From NCBI GenBank assembly GCA_934149115.1, contig CAKPDW010000032.1, positions 1-14,292 on the forward strand: a DNA stretch of 14,292 bases, given 5' to 3'. Shown in pieces: positions 1-6,754 of this stretch; within the stretch, counting starts at the first letter, position 1, and the number at the start of each line of letters is the position of its first letter. Made by a program: the position numbers and the translations under genes. The notes under the pieces were generated by a model. The model did no database searches. It was not told the origin of the DNA and saw nothing but the letters and a program-made list of their open reading frames with translations. The DNA is from an uncultured Clostridia bacterium (GTDB lineage: Bacteria; Bacillota; Clostridia; TANB77; CAG-508).

Positions 1-978
1 ATCCTCCATTGTGACTAATCCAGCTGTTCCTCCATATTCATCAACAACAATAGCCATATGAGTTTTATTTTTTTGCATTTCTTTAAAAGTCTCATTAATC
101 CTTTTGGTCTCTGGAATAAACATAGTATTTTTTAATAATTTTTTTATTTTTACATTGGAATTTGCTCTTAATAATTCTTTAATATATAATATTCCAACAA
201 TATCATCTATATCCTCATCATACACAGGAATTCTACTATATCTACATTCTTCCTCAACTAATTTCTTATTAGCCAAAGAAACTGTCAAACTATCTTCTAA
301 AGCAAACATTTCTGTTCTATGTATCATAATTTCTGATACCTCTTTATCATTAAGTTCAAAAACATTATTAATCATTTCTTTTTCATCATTATTAATTGTA
401 CCCTTTTCCTGACCAACATCAACCATCATTCTAATTTCTTCTTCAGTAACAGTTTCTTCATTTTCTTTTTTAACACCAAAAATTTTTGAAACTTTATCAG
501 TAGACCATGTTAAAAACTTAACAAATGGAGACATAAATTTAGCTAACGCAGAAATTATTGATATTGAAAATAATGAAAATTTTTCTGCATTTTCCATTGC
601 AATTCTTTTTGGAACTAATTCTCCAAAAATCAAAGTAAAATAAGATAAAATAATTGTAATCACAATAATAGAAACATTCTGCCAAACAGTTACAGAAAAA
701 ATATGTGTTATATTAAATAGTAACTTTGCTAACTCACTAGCAAAAACATCTGACGCAAAAGCACTAGATAAGAATCCAGCTAATGTAATCCCTATCTGAA
801 TTGTAGCCAAAAACTTGCTTGGGCTTTTAAGCATCTTTTCTATTTTGATATATTTTTTATCCCCTTCTTTCGCTTTAACAGAAATTTTTGCATCATTCAA
901 AGATACAAAAGCCATTTCTGTAGCTGCAAAAAACGCATTAAGTAAAATTAAACATATAAGTAAAATTATTTGAATCAT
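1..978 (-). CDS. CNNM/CorC (HlyC/TlyC-like) membrane protein with CBS domains, 3' end outside window
   Basis: Integral membrane protein of the CNNM/CorC family, whose members are linked to Mg2+ or Na+ transport; the C-terminus lies beyond base 1. The N-terminal CNNM (DUF21) region starts with a hydrophobic helix and then NAFFAATEMAFVS, a typical opening. It has two further hydrophobic stretches and the family signature FGELVPKRIAMENAEK near residues 118-133. Cytosolic CBS sequence follows: MIHRTEMFAL, YSRIPVYDEDIDDIVGILYI and AIVVDEYGGTAGLV. The family usually ends with a CorC_HlyC domain, which would be off the window. TAGGAGG lies 5 bases before the ATG at 978 but only 2 before the ATG at 981, so I chose 978. 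The gene has its own promoter and a hairpin in its leader. Family assignment is secure; the transported ion is not shown by the sequence. Confidence 0.93.
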   Translation of the reverse strand, partial: MIQIILLICLILLNAFFAATEMAFVSLNDAKISVKAKEGDKKYIKIEKMLKSPSKFLATIQIGITLAGFLSSAFASDVFASELAKLLFNITHIFSVTVWQNVSIIVITIILSYFTLIFGELVPKRIAMENAEKFSLFSISIISALAKFMSPFVKFLTWSTDKVSKIFGVKKENEETVTEEEIRMMVDVGQEKGTINNDEKEMINNVFELNDKEVSEIMIHRTEMFALEDSLTVSLANKKLVEEECRYSRIPVYDEDIDDIVGILYIKELLRANSNVKIKKLLKNTMFIPETKRINETFKEMQKNKTHMAIVVDEYGGTAGLVTMED

Positions 979-1000
979 CATATCCTCCTAGTACATTTTC

Positions 1001-1021
1001 AGTGAATTCTTTCAATTCACT
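1001..1021 (-). other. Hairpin in the 5' leader of the CNNM gene
   Basis: A perfect 8-base inverted repeat (AGTGAATT, 5-base loop, AATTCACT) lies between the predicted promoter and the ribosome binding site, ending about 10 bases before TAGGAGG. No U-tract follows, so it is not a simple terminator. It could be an RNA hairpin that affects translation, or an operator. The leader is too short for an M-box riboswitch. Confidence 0.45.
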
Positions 1022-1055
1022 AAGACTATCTCTTTTTATTTACAGACTCACAATT

Positions 1056-1084
1056 AATATACCATTAAATTACAATATACGCAA
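1056..1084 (-). promoter_or_regulatory. Predicted sigma-A promoter of the CNNM gene
   Basis: Read on the minus strand: TTGCGT, a 17-base spacer, then TATATT. Each box has two or fewer mismatches to consensus. It lies downstream of the terminator of the preceding operon and about 75 bases before the CNNM start. Confidence 0.5.
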
Positions 1085-1137
1085 TCCTATATAAGAGCAA
1101 AACTAAAAATTTTCCATCTTTTATATTATTCTTATCC

Positions 1138-1172
1138 AAAAAAATCTTCATATTACTAATTTAATATGAAGA
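1138..1172 (-). terminator. Rho-independent terminator after the secreted-protein operon
   Basis: On the minus strand, TCTTCATATTA and TAATATGAAGA form a perfect 11-pair stem with a 6-base loop, followed by seven T. It lies about 33 bases after the stop codon at 1205. Confidence 0.9.
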
Positions 1173-1204
1173 CCTTTTCAAAAGTATGCAATTATTTCAA
1201 TTAC

Positions 1205-2770
1205 TTAATTACAATATTTATCTAAACTAATTGCAGTTGTAGTATATATTTTTGTTGTTCCACCTGGATAATAACACATTAAAGCAAAATTCTTTTTGTA
1301 TGGATCATATGCAACACTCTCTAGTTCAGCACCAGATAATGTAACATGATAATTACCTAAATAAGCTCCTGTTTTAGCATTATAAATATATATATAATTA
1401 CTTCCATATGACTTTGTATCTATAACTAACATTAGTCCATTATATGAACCAACATCTTGTCCTTGATGATATTGTGAACTTTTCATTGAAAATGAACTTA
1501 GTTTCTTTAATGAACTATCATATCTTCTTAAAGTTTTTCCTGCCTTTGTATAATATTCATTTTTGAAAGTATCATATGCAATTCCACTAGAAGATTGATT
1601 TAATTTTACTGTTGTAGTGCTAAGGCTTTTAACACTTTGAATATTATTAGAAGAAAAAGCTATTAATTTACCATTTTTCATAGTAGCAACATGAATCATT
1701 TTTGTATTTGGATTATATGCCATCCCATTAGAATGATATGAATTTATAGAAGCTTTATTTTTATAATTTCCACTTTTATCATAGACCTGTATCATAGCTT
1801 TACTTTTAGAATTTTTTTTCGATTTCTGAGCTAATGCACATATATAGTACTTATCAGTCACACAAAAAGATTGTCCAATATAACAAGATGATACTTTTGG
1901 AAGAACAGTTGCTACTTTTTTACAATTACTTGAATTTAAAGTCTTACTAAATGTTTTTCCCGTTTGTCCCTTCTGTTCTGTTTGCGCTGTTTTTACTGTG
2001 ACTTGACACTTTGCACTTTTTCCACCTGCTGTAAACGTAATTGTAGCAGTTCCATTTGCAACAGCTTTTACATTACCATTCGAATCAACTGTAGCTACTT
2101 TTTTATTACTAGTTGACCATTTACCTGAAGTATTTTTACTTGGATTAATTGTTGCAATTAATTTTTCACTATTTTTTCCATTTTTATATAATGTTAATTT
2201 ACTTTTATTCAAAGAAACTGACTTAACTTCTGTTTTTGAATTATTATTACTATTATTGTTTTTGTTTCCACTGTTATTACTATTATTATTGTTGTTTTTG
2301 TTTCCACTGCTATTACTATTATTATTGTTGTTTTTGCCATTATTATTATTTTTATTTTCATTATTATTACTATCACTTGATGGTTTAGATTGTTCACTCT
2401 TTGGAACTTTCTCTAAATTAGTTTCTGAAGAGATTTCTGTACCATCATCAAATCTAGCAATAACTTTTATAGTATAATTTTCATCTAAAGATATTCTCCA
2501 CTTAGATATAAAATAATTTTTTGATTTTGCATTTATAGAATCATCTATATAAAATTGAGCATAATTGCCTGCATTATCTTTCAAAAACAATTTCACTGAC
2601 ACCATTTCACGATTTGATGAAACCTTTATAATTCTTCCACTAGAACTATTACTAACTTTTTCAATTTTAACAGAATCCGTTGCAAAAGCAGTTTTAAAAC
2701 TACATATAATACCTAAAAACAATATAAAAATACACAATTTTTCAAAATTAATTTTTGATATTTTTTTCAT
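1205..2770 (-). CDS. Secreted multidomain protein: N-terminal shared domain, Asn-rich linker, BIG2 domain, propeller-like C-terminus
   Basis: Predicted exported protein of 521 residues; I do not recognise a named family for the whole. A signal peptide covers residues 1-30 (Lys/Asn start, hydrophobic core, TAFA). Residues 31-123 form a domain that aligns with the same region of the upstream gene product (NYFISKW against KFFISRY; both end in KVP). Residues 129-178 are an Asn/Ser/Lys linker. Residues 182-260 are a BIG2 Ig-like domain (WSTSNKKVATVDSNGNV, NGTATITF). Residues 275-521 contain repeated GMAYNPNTKMIHVAT / GIAYDTFKNEYYTKA / SVAYDPYKKNFALM segments, which suggest a beta-propeller, plus six cysteines. 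I see no LPXTG, NPQTN or SLH motif. The start is preceded by GGTGA. It lies 24 bases after the metallo-hydrolase gene with no terminator between, so it is probably the second gene of that operon. Its function is unknown; binding or display at the cell surface is an inference. Confidence 0.85.
   Translation of the reverse strand: MKKISKINFEKLCIFILFLGIICSFKTAFATDSVKIEKVSNSSSGRIIKVSSNREMVSVKLFLKDNAGNYAQFYIDDSINAKSKNYFISKWRISLDENYTIKVIARFDDGTEISSETNLEKVPKSEQSKPSSDSNNNENKNNNNGKNNNNNSNSSGNKNNNNNSNNSGNKNNNSNNNSKTEVKSVSLNKSKLTLYKNGKNSEKLIATINPSKNTSGKWSTSNKKVATVDSNGNVKAVANGTATITFTAGGKSAKCQVTVKTAQTEQKGQTGKTFSKTLNSSNCKKVATVLPKVSSCYIGQSFCVTDKYYICALAQKSKKNSKSKAMIQVYDKSGNYKNKASINSYHSNGMAYNPNTKMIHVATMKNGKLIAFSSNNIQSVKSLSTTTVKLNQSSSGIAYDTFKNEYYTKAGKTLRRYDSSLKKLSSFSMKSSQYHQGQDVGSYNGLMLVIDTKSYGSNYIYIYNAKTGAYLGNYHVTLSGAELESVAYDPYKKNFALMCYYPGGTTKIYTTTAISLDKYCN
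2244..2336 (-). repeat. In-frame minisatellite encoding the Asn-rich linker
   Basis: About three tandem copies of a unit that is 36 bases when complete. Copy one (2244-2273) lacks 6 bases, copy two (2274-2309) is complete, and copy three (2310-2336) is partial. They encode variants of NSNNSGNKNNNN. The length differences are multiples of three, so copy-number change would alter linker length without breaking the reading frame. Confidence 0.8.
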
Positions 2771-2794
2771 TTAATTCACCAATCCAATCTAATA

Positions 2795-4516
2795 TTAAGT
2801 ACCTTTTTGTCTTCTTCCATCATTGCCTAATTTATTATATTTCATCTCACCAGAAGATGTAAAAGTATAAATAAGAGTTCCATTTTCGGAATATTTCAAT
2901 CTACTATCATTAATTCTAGAATTATTTAATATTCTTGATCTAGCATCATTTGTACCTGTACGATGCTTTAAATTAGTAACTGCTCCATATTGAGGATTTA
3001 GTTTCTTCATAGCAGAAACAGAGTTATTAGGTGAATATGAATGATGAGCCACCTTATAAAAGAAAACCTGACCAACAGAATTAGCAGCTTTTGTTTCAGC
3101 ATTAACATTAACTTTATCATCATTTACAATATCACCTGTAAAATAACATTTTTTTCCATGAATAGTAACTAATGCTGTAACACTATTAACATTTTCATTT
3201 CCACTATGCCCTTTTAAATTATCACTCGTATTATATAAAGAATAATTAAAATCACCACAAGAAAATTTTTTGTTTTCAGCTTTAGAAACATAACATATAG
3301 TTACTCCCTTTTTTTTAGCATTTTTTATCACTCTAGTAAAATTACCCTTTCCAGCACTTTTACTATTTGAAAGATCTTTTATATATAATTTTTTAACTTT
3401 AATTCCACTATCTAAAATTTTCTTAAAACCACCAATATGATCACCATGCATGTGAGTCAATAATATAAATTCTAATTCATTAGCACCTATATCTTTTAAA
3501 TATTTTACAACACGATCAGATTGATAATTAACAGAAGTATCTATCATTGCATATTTTCCATTACTCTCAAAAACAATTGCATCACTTGCATTTACTCTAT
3601 GATTAGAAGGACTGAAATCCTGAGTATCCAAAATATAAACTCTATCATTTCCTGCAGGCAACTTAACAGTATGTCCGTTAAGTTTTGTAGTATATCCACT
3701 CTGATCCTTAACAGTTACTTTACAAGTTGCCTTTTTTCCATTAGCTGTAGTAACAGTAATTGTTGCTGTACCAGTAGCCTTAGCAGTAACCTTTCCATTA
3801 GAATCTACAGTAGCAACTTTATTATTGTTAGTTGACCATTTTAATGTTGTTTTAGCATTAGACGGTGTTATAGTCTTAACTAATTGTTTCGTATCACCAG
3901 CATTCATTGTCAAAGATGTCTTATTTAAAGTAATAGATTTAACCTCAACATTACCATTAGATGGTGACGAAGATGGAGATGTTGATGGCTTACTTGATGG
4001 AGATGTTGACGCTGATGGTTTACTTGATGCAGACGCTGATGGTGACACTGAAGGTGATGGCTCAGTAGACGGTGTCACTGAAGAAGTTGGTGAACTTGAT
4101 GGTGAGCTTGATGGTGAATTAGATGGCGTAGGTGTACTTGTAGGTGTTGGTGTAGTTTGCTCTGGCACTTTGGAAACATCTGCAACATTAGACTGTTCTT
4201 CACCATTTTCATCAATAACAACAACTTTTATTTGTGATCCTTCTGAAGTAGATAATTTATATCTAGAAATAAAGAATTTTTTATCATTATAACCAGATTC
4301 TAAATTAGTATAGAATAAAATCCATTTATCTGATACTTTTTTATAAAATCTTACTTCCCTCACTTTATTATCAGAATGAACATTAATCTCTGCTCCACCA
4401 GATGATAATTTTGTTTGTTCAACCTTTATAGAATTAGCATTAACAACATTCAACATTAATACTAACATCGCAAATATTGTAAATGAAATTATATACTTTT
4501 TTCTCTTTAGTATCAT
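2795..4516 (-). CDS. Secreted metallo-beta-lactamase-fold hydrolase (ComEC-type) with BIG2 domain
   Basis: Predicted exported hydrolase of 573 residues. Residues 1-27 are a signal peptide. Residues 28-118 are the domain shared with the downstream protein. Residues 121-188 are a Pro/Ser/Thr linker, and 190-270 a BIG2 domain (WSTNNNKVATVDSNGKV, TGTATITV). From about 290 there is a metallo-beta-lactamase fold with metal ligands LLTHMHGDHIGG (H355, H357, D359, H360), FTGDI (D462) and KVAHHSYS (H491/H492). NVNSVTALV before the GD motif and the KVAHH pattern resemble the extracellular domain of ComEC/Rec2 and related secreted hydrolases. The substrate is unknown; nucleic acid, phosphodiester or teichoic-acid phosphocholine are options known for relatives. 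There are no transmembrane helices after the signal peptide, so it is not the ComEC channel. GGAGGAAAAAGTT before the ATG and an upstream promoter support the start. Confidence 0.92.
   Translation of the reverse strand: MILKRKKYIISFTIFAMLVLMLNVVNANSIKVEQTKLSSGGAEINVHSDNKVREVRFYKKVSDKWILFYTNLESGYNDKKFFISRYKLSTSEGSQIKVVVIDENGEEQSNVADVSKVPEQTTPTPTSTPTPSNSPSSSPSSSPTSSVTPSTEPSPSVSPSASASSKPSASTSPSSKPSTSPSSSPSNGNVEVKSITLNKTSLTMNAGDTKQLVKTITPSNAKTTLKWSTNNNKVATVDSNGKVTAKATGTATITVTTANGKKATCKVTVKDQSGYTTKLNGHTVKLPAGNDRVYILDTQDFSPSNHRVNASDAIVFESNGKYAMIDTSVNYQSDRVVKYLKDIGANELEFILLTHMHGDHIGGFKKILDSGIKVKKLYIKDLSNSKSAGKGNFTRVIKNAKKKGVTICYVSKAENKKFSCGDFNYSLYNTSDNLKGHSGNENVNSVTALVTIHGKKCYFTGDIVNDDKVNVNAETKAANSVGQVFFYKVAHHSYSPNNSVSAMKKLNPQYGAVTNLKHRTGTNDARSRILNNSRINDSRLKYSENGTLIYTFTSSGEMKYNKLGNDGRRQKGT
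3953..4156 (-). repeat. Degenerate Pro/Ser/Thr-coding repeats (linker)
   Basis: Imperfect tandem copies of short in-frame units encode SPSSSPSS, TPTPTSTP and KPSTSPSS-like segments between the shared N-terminal domain and the BIG2 domain. On the plus strand they appear as repeated CTTGATGGTGA and GATGGAGATGTTGA. They probably form an extended, possibly glycosylated, wall-spanning linker. Confidence 0.7.
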
Positions 4517-4556
4517 AACTTTTTCCTCCAGAATGTTTTTCTTTTTTACAAAATAT

Positions 4557-4585
4557 AGTATATATATAAATCATCACACAGTCAA
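4557..4585 (-). promoter_or_regulatory. Predicted sigma-A promoter of the secreted-protein operon
   Basis: Read on the minus strand: TTGACT, a 17-base spacer, then TATACT. It lies about 40 bases before the ATG at 4516 and downstream of the terminator at 4651-4679, so the pair of secreted-protein genes can form its own transcription unit. Confidence 0.75.
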
Positions 4586-4650
4586 TGAAAAAAACACACT
4601 TTTAAAAGAAATGTAATAAATATTTTCATCCCTAAAATTAAGTCATTTCA

Positions 4651-4679
4651 AAAAAAGGAAAGCATAACTTTCCTTTTTT
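4651..4679 (-). terminator. Rho-independent terminator after the dehydrogenase gene
   Basis: A perfect 12-pair inverted repeat (AAAAAAGGAAAG, loop, CTTTCCTTTTTT) begins 14 bases after the stop codon at 4693. It has A/T tracts on both sides, so it could work in either direction, but only minus-strand genes surround it. Confidence 0.9.
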
Positions 4680-4692
4680 CAATAAATAAATT

Positions 4693-5769
4693 TTATTTTA
4701 CATACTCATTTAAAGGTTTTATTCTATATTCCAAATCAGGCATTTGAGCAGTTGGAATATATCCAGCTTTAGCATTGATAACATCAGGAATTCTATTAAC
4801 AATACTAGCACAAGTTAATTCAACAGTTGCAGGTCTTGAAACAACAATAGTTGTTTCTGGTTCACCACAAATTGTCCATTCATTTTTATCAAATTCATCT
4901 TCAGCATATACTTTTCCAATGCATTCTGTTTCCAATGTGATACCCTCTCTAGTTTCTGTTGTAACAACAGCACTCATTCCAGTAGCATCTCCAGCTTTAA
5001 TATTCATATTTAAAGTTGAAGAATACAAATCTTTATCATGAGTTTGAGGAACACATTTTTGAGTTTGAGAAATAACTGTTAATCCTAATTTATCTGCAAG
5101 CCAACCATTAACATTCCACATATAAGAAGGAGTATACTCTCCACGTTCAATAATTTTTAATCTGTCATCATCTGACATTCTATCAACAGAAGCAACTTCT
5201 TTATCAAAATCCTCTAAAGAAAGTCCAGCACCATGAGCTTTAGCCAAAGCAATTCCATAATCTTCAACATTATAACTTGAACTTCCCTTTATTTTAGTAA
5301 TTTTATGTGTAGAACCACCAATTGAAGAAATCAATTGGCCCCAATAAATATCTTGGTAACCACTACCAGTAATAGTACAATTATTCTTTATAGCCTTCTC
5401 ATCAAGTCTATGTGTTAATATTGGATTTGAATTGCCTGGGAAAAAAGCCTCCTCACAAGTAGTAATAGCATTTATTCCAAGTTCAGCACACAACATTAAA
5501 GGCTCCTCAACATCAGCCAATAAACTCATTGTAGTAACAATACAAATATCAGGTTTCAATTCTTCCATTATTTTTCTAGCATCTTTAGCATCTGAAATCA
5601 CAACACCTTTATGATCACATCCCATAACCTCACCAATATCTTTACCGATTACATTAGGATTAACATCAAAAGCTCCAACAATTTCAGCACCTTTCTCATA
5701 CACATATCTCATTGTATACACAGACATTTTTCCTGTTCCATATTGAACAACTCTTACCTTTCTATCCAT
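4693..5769 (-). CDS. 2,4-diaminopentanoate dehydrogenase-like oxidoreductase (DapB-type Rossmann fold)
   Basis: NAD(P)-dependent oxidoreductase of 358 residues resembling clostridial 2,4-diaminopentanoate dehydrogenase (Ord), often annotated as dihydrodipicolinate reductase-like. Ord oxidatively deaminates 2,4-diaminopentanoate to 2-amino-4-oxopentanoate in anaerobic ornithine breakdown. A nucleotide-binding loop VVQYGTGKM (residues 7-15) is followed by an acidic residue at the end of strand two (VGAFDVN, D35). TTCEEAFFPG and TGSGYQDIYWG are further conserved-looking segments, and the C-terminal half looks like a DapB-type catalytic domain. AAGGAGGT lies 6 bases before the ATG. The gene has its own promoter and terminator. 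The usual ornithine-pathway partners (oraS, oraE, orr, ortA, ortB) are not beside it, so the substrate could differ; other amino-acid dehydrogenases share this fold. Confidence 0.8.
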   Translation of the reverse strand: MDRKVRVVQYGTGKMSVYTMRYVYEKGAEIVGAFDVNPNVIGKDIGEVMGCDHKGVVISDAKDARKIMEELKPDICIVTTMSLLADVEEPLMLCAELGINAITTCEEAFFPGNSNPILTHRLDEKAIKNNCTITGSGYQDIYWGQLISSIGGSTHKITKIKGSSSYNVEDYGIALAKAHGAGLSLEDFDKEVASVDRMSDDDRLKIIERGEYTPSYMWNVNGWLADKLGLTVISQTQKCVPQTHDKDLYSSTLNMNIKAGDATGMSAVVTTETREGITLETECIGKVYAEDEFDKNEWTICGEPETTIVVSRPATVELTCASIVNRIPDVINAKAGYIPTAQMPDLEYRIKPLNEYVK

Positions 5770-5826
5770 AAAAAACCTCCTTAAAAATCTTTATCATAAG
5801 TATAACCATTTATAAGCTTTTTATAA

Positions 5827-5855
5827 ATTATATAAATAAATTTTTTAATTAACAA
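5827..5855 (-). promoter_or_regulatory. Predicted promoter of the dehydrogenase gene
   Basis: Read on the minus strand: TTGTTA, a 17-base spacer, then TATAAT. It is placed about 57 bases before the start at 5769. The surroundings are very AT-rich, so chance matches are possible. Confidence 0.6.
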
Positions 5856-5901
5856 GAGCATTTTCCATATTTTAAATATAAATCATAAAATTTCACTATT
5901 A

Positions 5902-6351
5902 TCAGACAATATCTTTTTTATAATTTTCAATAATATCCATACATTCATTATAATTATCTAAAATCTCACCTATTCCAATTTGCCTATCAATTATTTGAGA
6001 AATCTTACAATTAAACAAATCTTCACTTCCCTCTCCCAAAATTACTGCCTTTTTATAAATCTGTTCTAATTTATAAGTAATTTTATCCTTTAAAATCTTA
6101 TCCAAAATTTCTTTATATCCAATCTCATTGTTTTTAATGTTCACACCACCTTTATGACTTCTTATTATTTTTATAAAAAAATCAAAATCACTAAAAATAA
6201 GTTTAAAACCCTCTCGTCTACTATGTATTTGCTTCTTATATTCCTCAATATTAGATGCATCTTCCAATCTTTTTAATTCAGAATCAATACACTCTAACAT
6301 TTTCTTATCCATAGCCTCCTGAACATCTTTTTCTTTTCTACCGTTTCTCAT
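5902..6351 (-). CDS. Hypothetical cytoplasmic protein, 149 residues
   Basis: I do not recognise this protein. It is charged and soluble in appearance, with no signal peptide or membrane segment. Its predicted structure is mainly helical: a Lys/Glu-rich N-terminal half (KEKDVQEAMDKKML, SELKRLEDA) and a second half with EILDKILKDKITYKLEQIY and EILDNYNECMDIIENYK. The segment FKLIFSDFDFFIKII is the most hydrophobic and may be core. An upstream ATG at 6360 would place AGAAAGG directly against the start codon, whereas the ATG at 6351 has AAGGA about 8 bases upstream, so I chose 6351. A weak promoter lies upstream. No terminator is evident before the dehydrogenase gene 130 bases downstream, so some read-through is possible. 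The uninterrupted frame and ribosome binding site support a real gene. Confidence 0.75.
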   Translation of the reverse strand: MRNGRKEKDVQEAMDKKMLECIDSELKRLEDASNIEEYKKQIHSRREGFKLIFSDFDFFIKIIRSHKGGVNIKNNEIGYKEILDKILKDKITYKLEQIYKKAVILGEGSEDLFNCKISQIIDRQIGIGEILDNYNECMDIIENYKKDIV

Positions 6352-6360
6352 AAAATTCAT

Positions 6361-6634
6361 CCTTTCTTCATTAGTTTAGAACAAAATTTGCAAATTAAAC
6401 CTCCATGCAATGTTCTTTTTATAATATAAAAAATTATAACTAACAAAAAACGAATAAATTGTCACAATTTGGCAGTAAACAAATTTTTCTTTTATTTTTT
6501 ATATCCTTCATTTAAAACAAAAAAAGTCACATGGTAACATTTGAAATATCTAGTTGCATTAAAATTGCATTATTTTTAAAATATTGTAATAAAATATTTT
6601 TATAGATTTTCAATCAAGCTATTGAAAAAGAGCC
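6361..6634. other. Intergenic region without a gene
   Basis: This AT-rich stretch lies between the tRNA terminator and the 149-residue gene. It holds one weak predicted promoter (6418-6446) and an 8-base direct repeat, TTGCATTA, at 6554-6561 and 6565-6572. Open frames here are shorter than 25 codons and lack ribosome binding sites. I see no RNA gene or riboswitch. Confidence 0.6.
6418..6446 (-). promoter_or_regulatory. Possible promoter of the 149-residue hypothetical gene
   Basis: Read on the minus strand: TTGTTA, a 17-base spacer, then TATAAA, about 65 bases before the start codon at 6351. The match is fair, but the region is almost entirely A and T. Confidence 0.4.
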
Positions 6635-6665
6635 AAAAAAAACACATAACTTATGTTATGTGTTT
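6635..6665 (-). terminator. Rho-independent terminator of the tRNA operon
   Basis: On the minus strand, AAACACATAAC and GTTATGTGTTT form an 11-pair stem with a 4-base loop, followed by a run of T. The stem starts on the last A of the encoded CCA end of tRNA-Tyr, so the terminator abuts the mature tRNA with no spacer. Confidence 0.9.
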
Positions 6666-6750
6666 GGTGGGCAGGGATGGATTCGAACCATCGTACGCTC
6701 TCGCGGCCAGATTTACAGTCTGGTGCCATTAACCACTCGACCACCTACCC
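6665..6750 (-). tRNA. tRNA-Tyr (anticodon GTA)
   Basis: This is an 86-base class II tRNA with an encoded CCA end. The acceptor arms GGGTAGG and CCTGCCC pair with one G-U pair. The anticodon arm is CCAGA-CTGTAAA-TCTGG with anticodon GTA at 6716-6714. A long variable arm follows, as expected for bacterial tRNA-Tyr. The T arm is GATGG-TTCGAAT-CCATC, and the discriminator base is A. Confidence 0.97.
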
Positions 6751-6754
6751 ATGG

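Noticed and set aside
104..412. Plus-strand open frame of about 100 codons
   Set aside because: It is antisense to the CNNM/CorC gene, whose CBS motifs are unmistakable; no ribosome binding site.
982..1055. Possible M-box magnesium riboswitch before the CNNM gene
   Set aside because: The leader from the predicted promoter to the start is far too short and holds only a single hairpin.
2209..2397. Minus-strand Ile/Val/Thr-rich frame inside the secreted protein gene
   Set aside because: It is a frame-shifted reading of the same minisatellite and is not an independent gene.
2256..2477. Plus-strand Leu/Phe-rich open frame that looks like membrane helices
   Set aside because: It is antisense to the Asn-rich linker (AAT/AAC codons read as TTA/TTG on the other strand) and has no start signals.
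3825..4292. Plus-strand open frame rich in Asp, Gly and Val over the Pro/Ser/Thr linker
   Set aside because: It is the mirror of the repetitive linker codons on the minus strand; it has no ribosome binding site and its repeats only reflect the real gene.
6480..6540. Short open frames of about 24 codons on both strands upstream of the 149-residue gene
   Set aside because: They have no ribosome binding site and are no longer than expected by chance.
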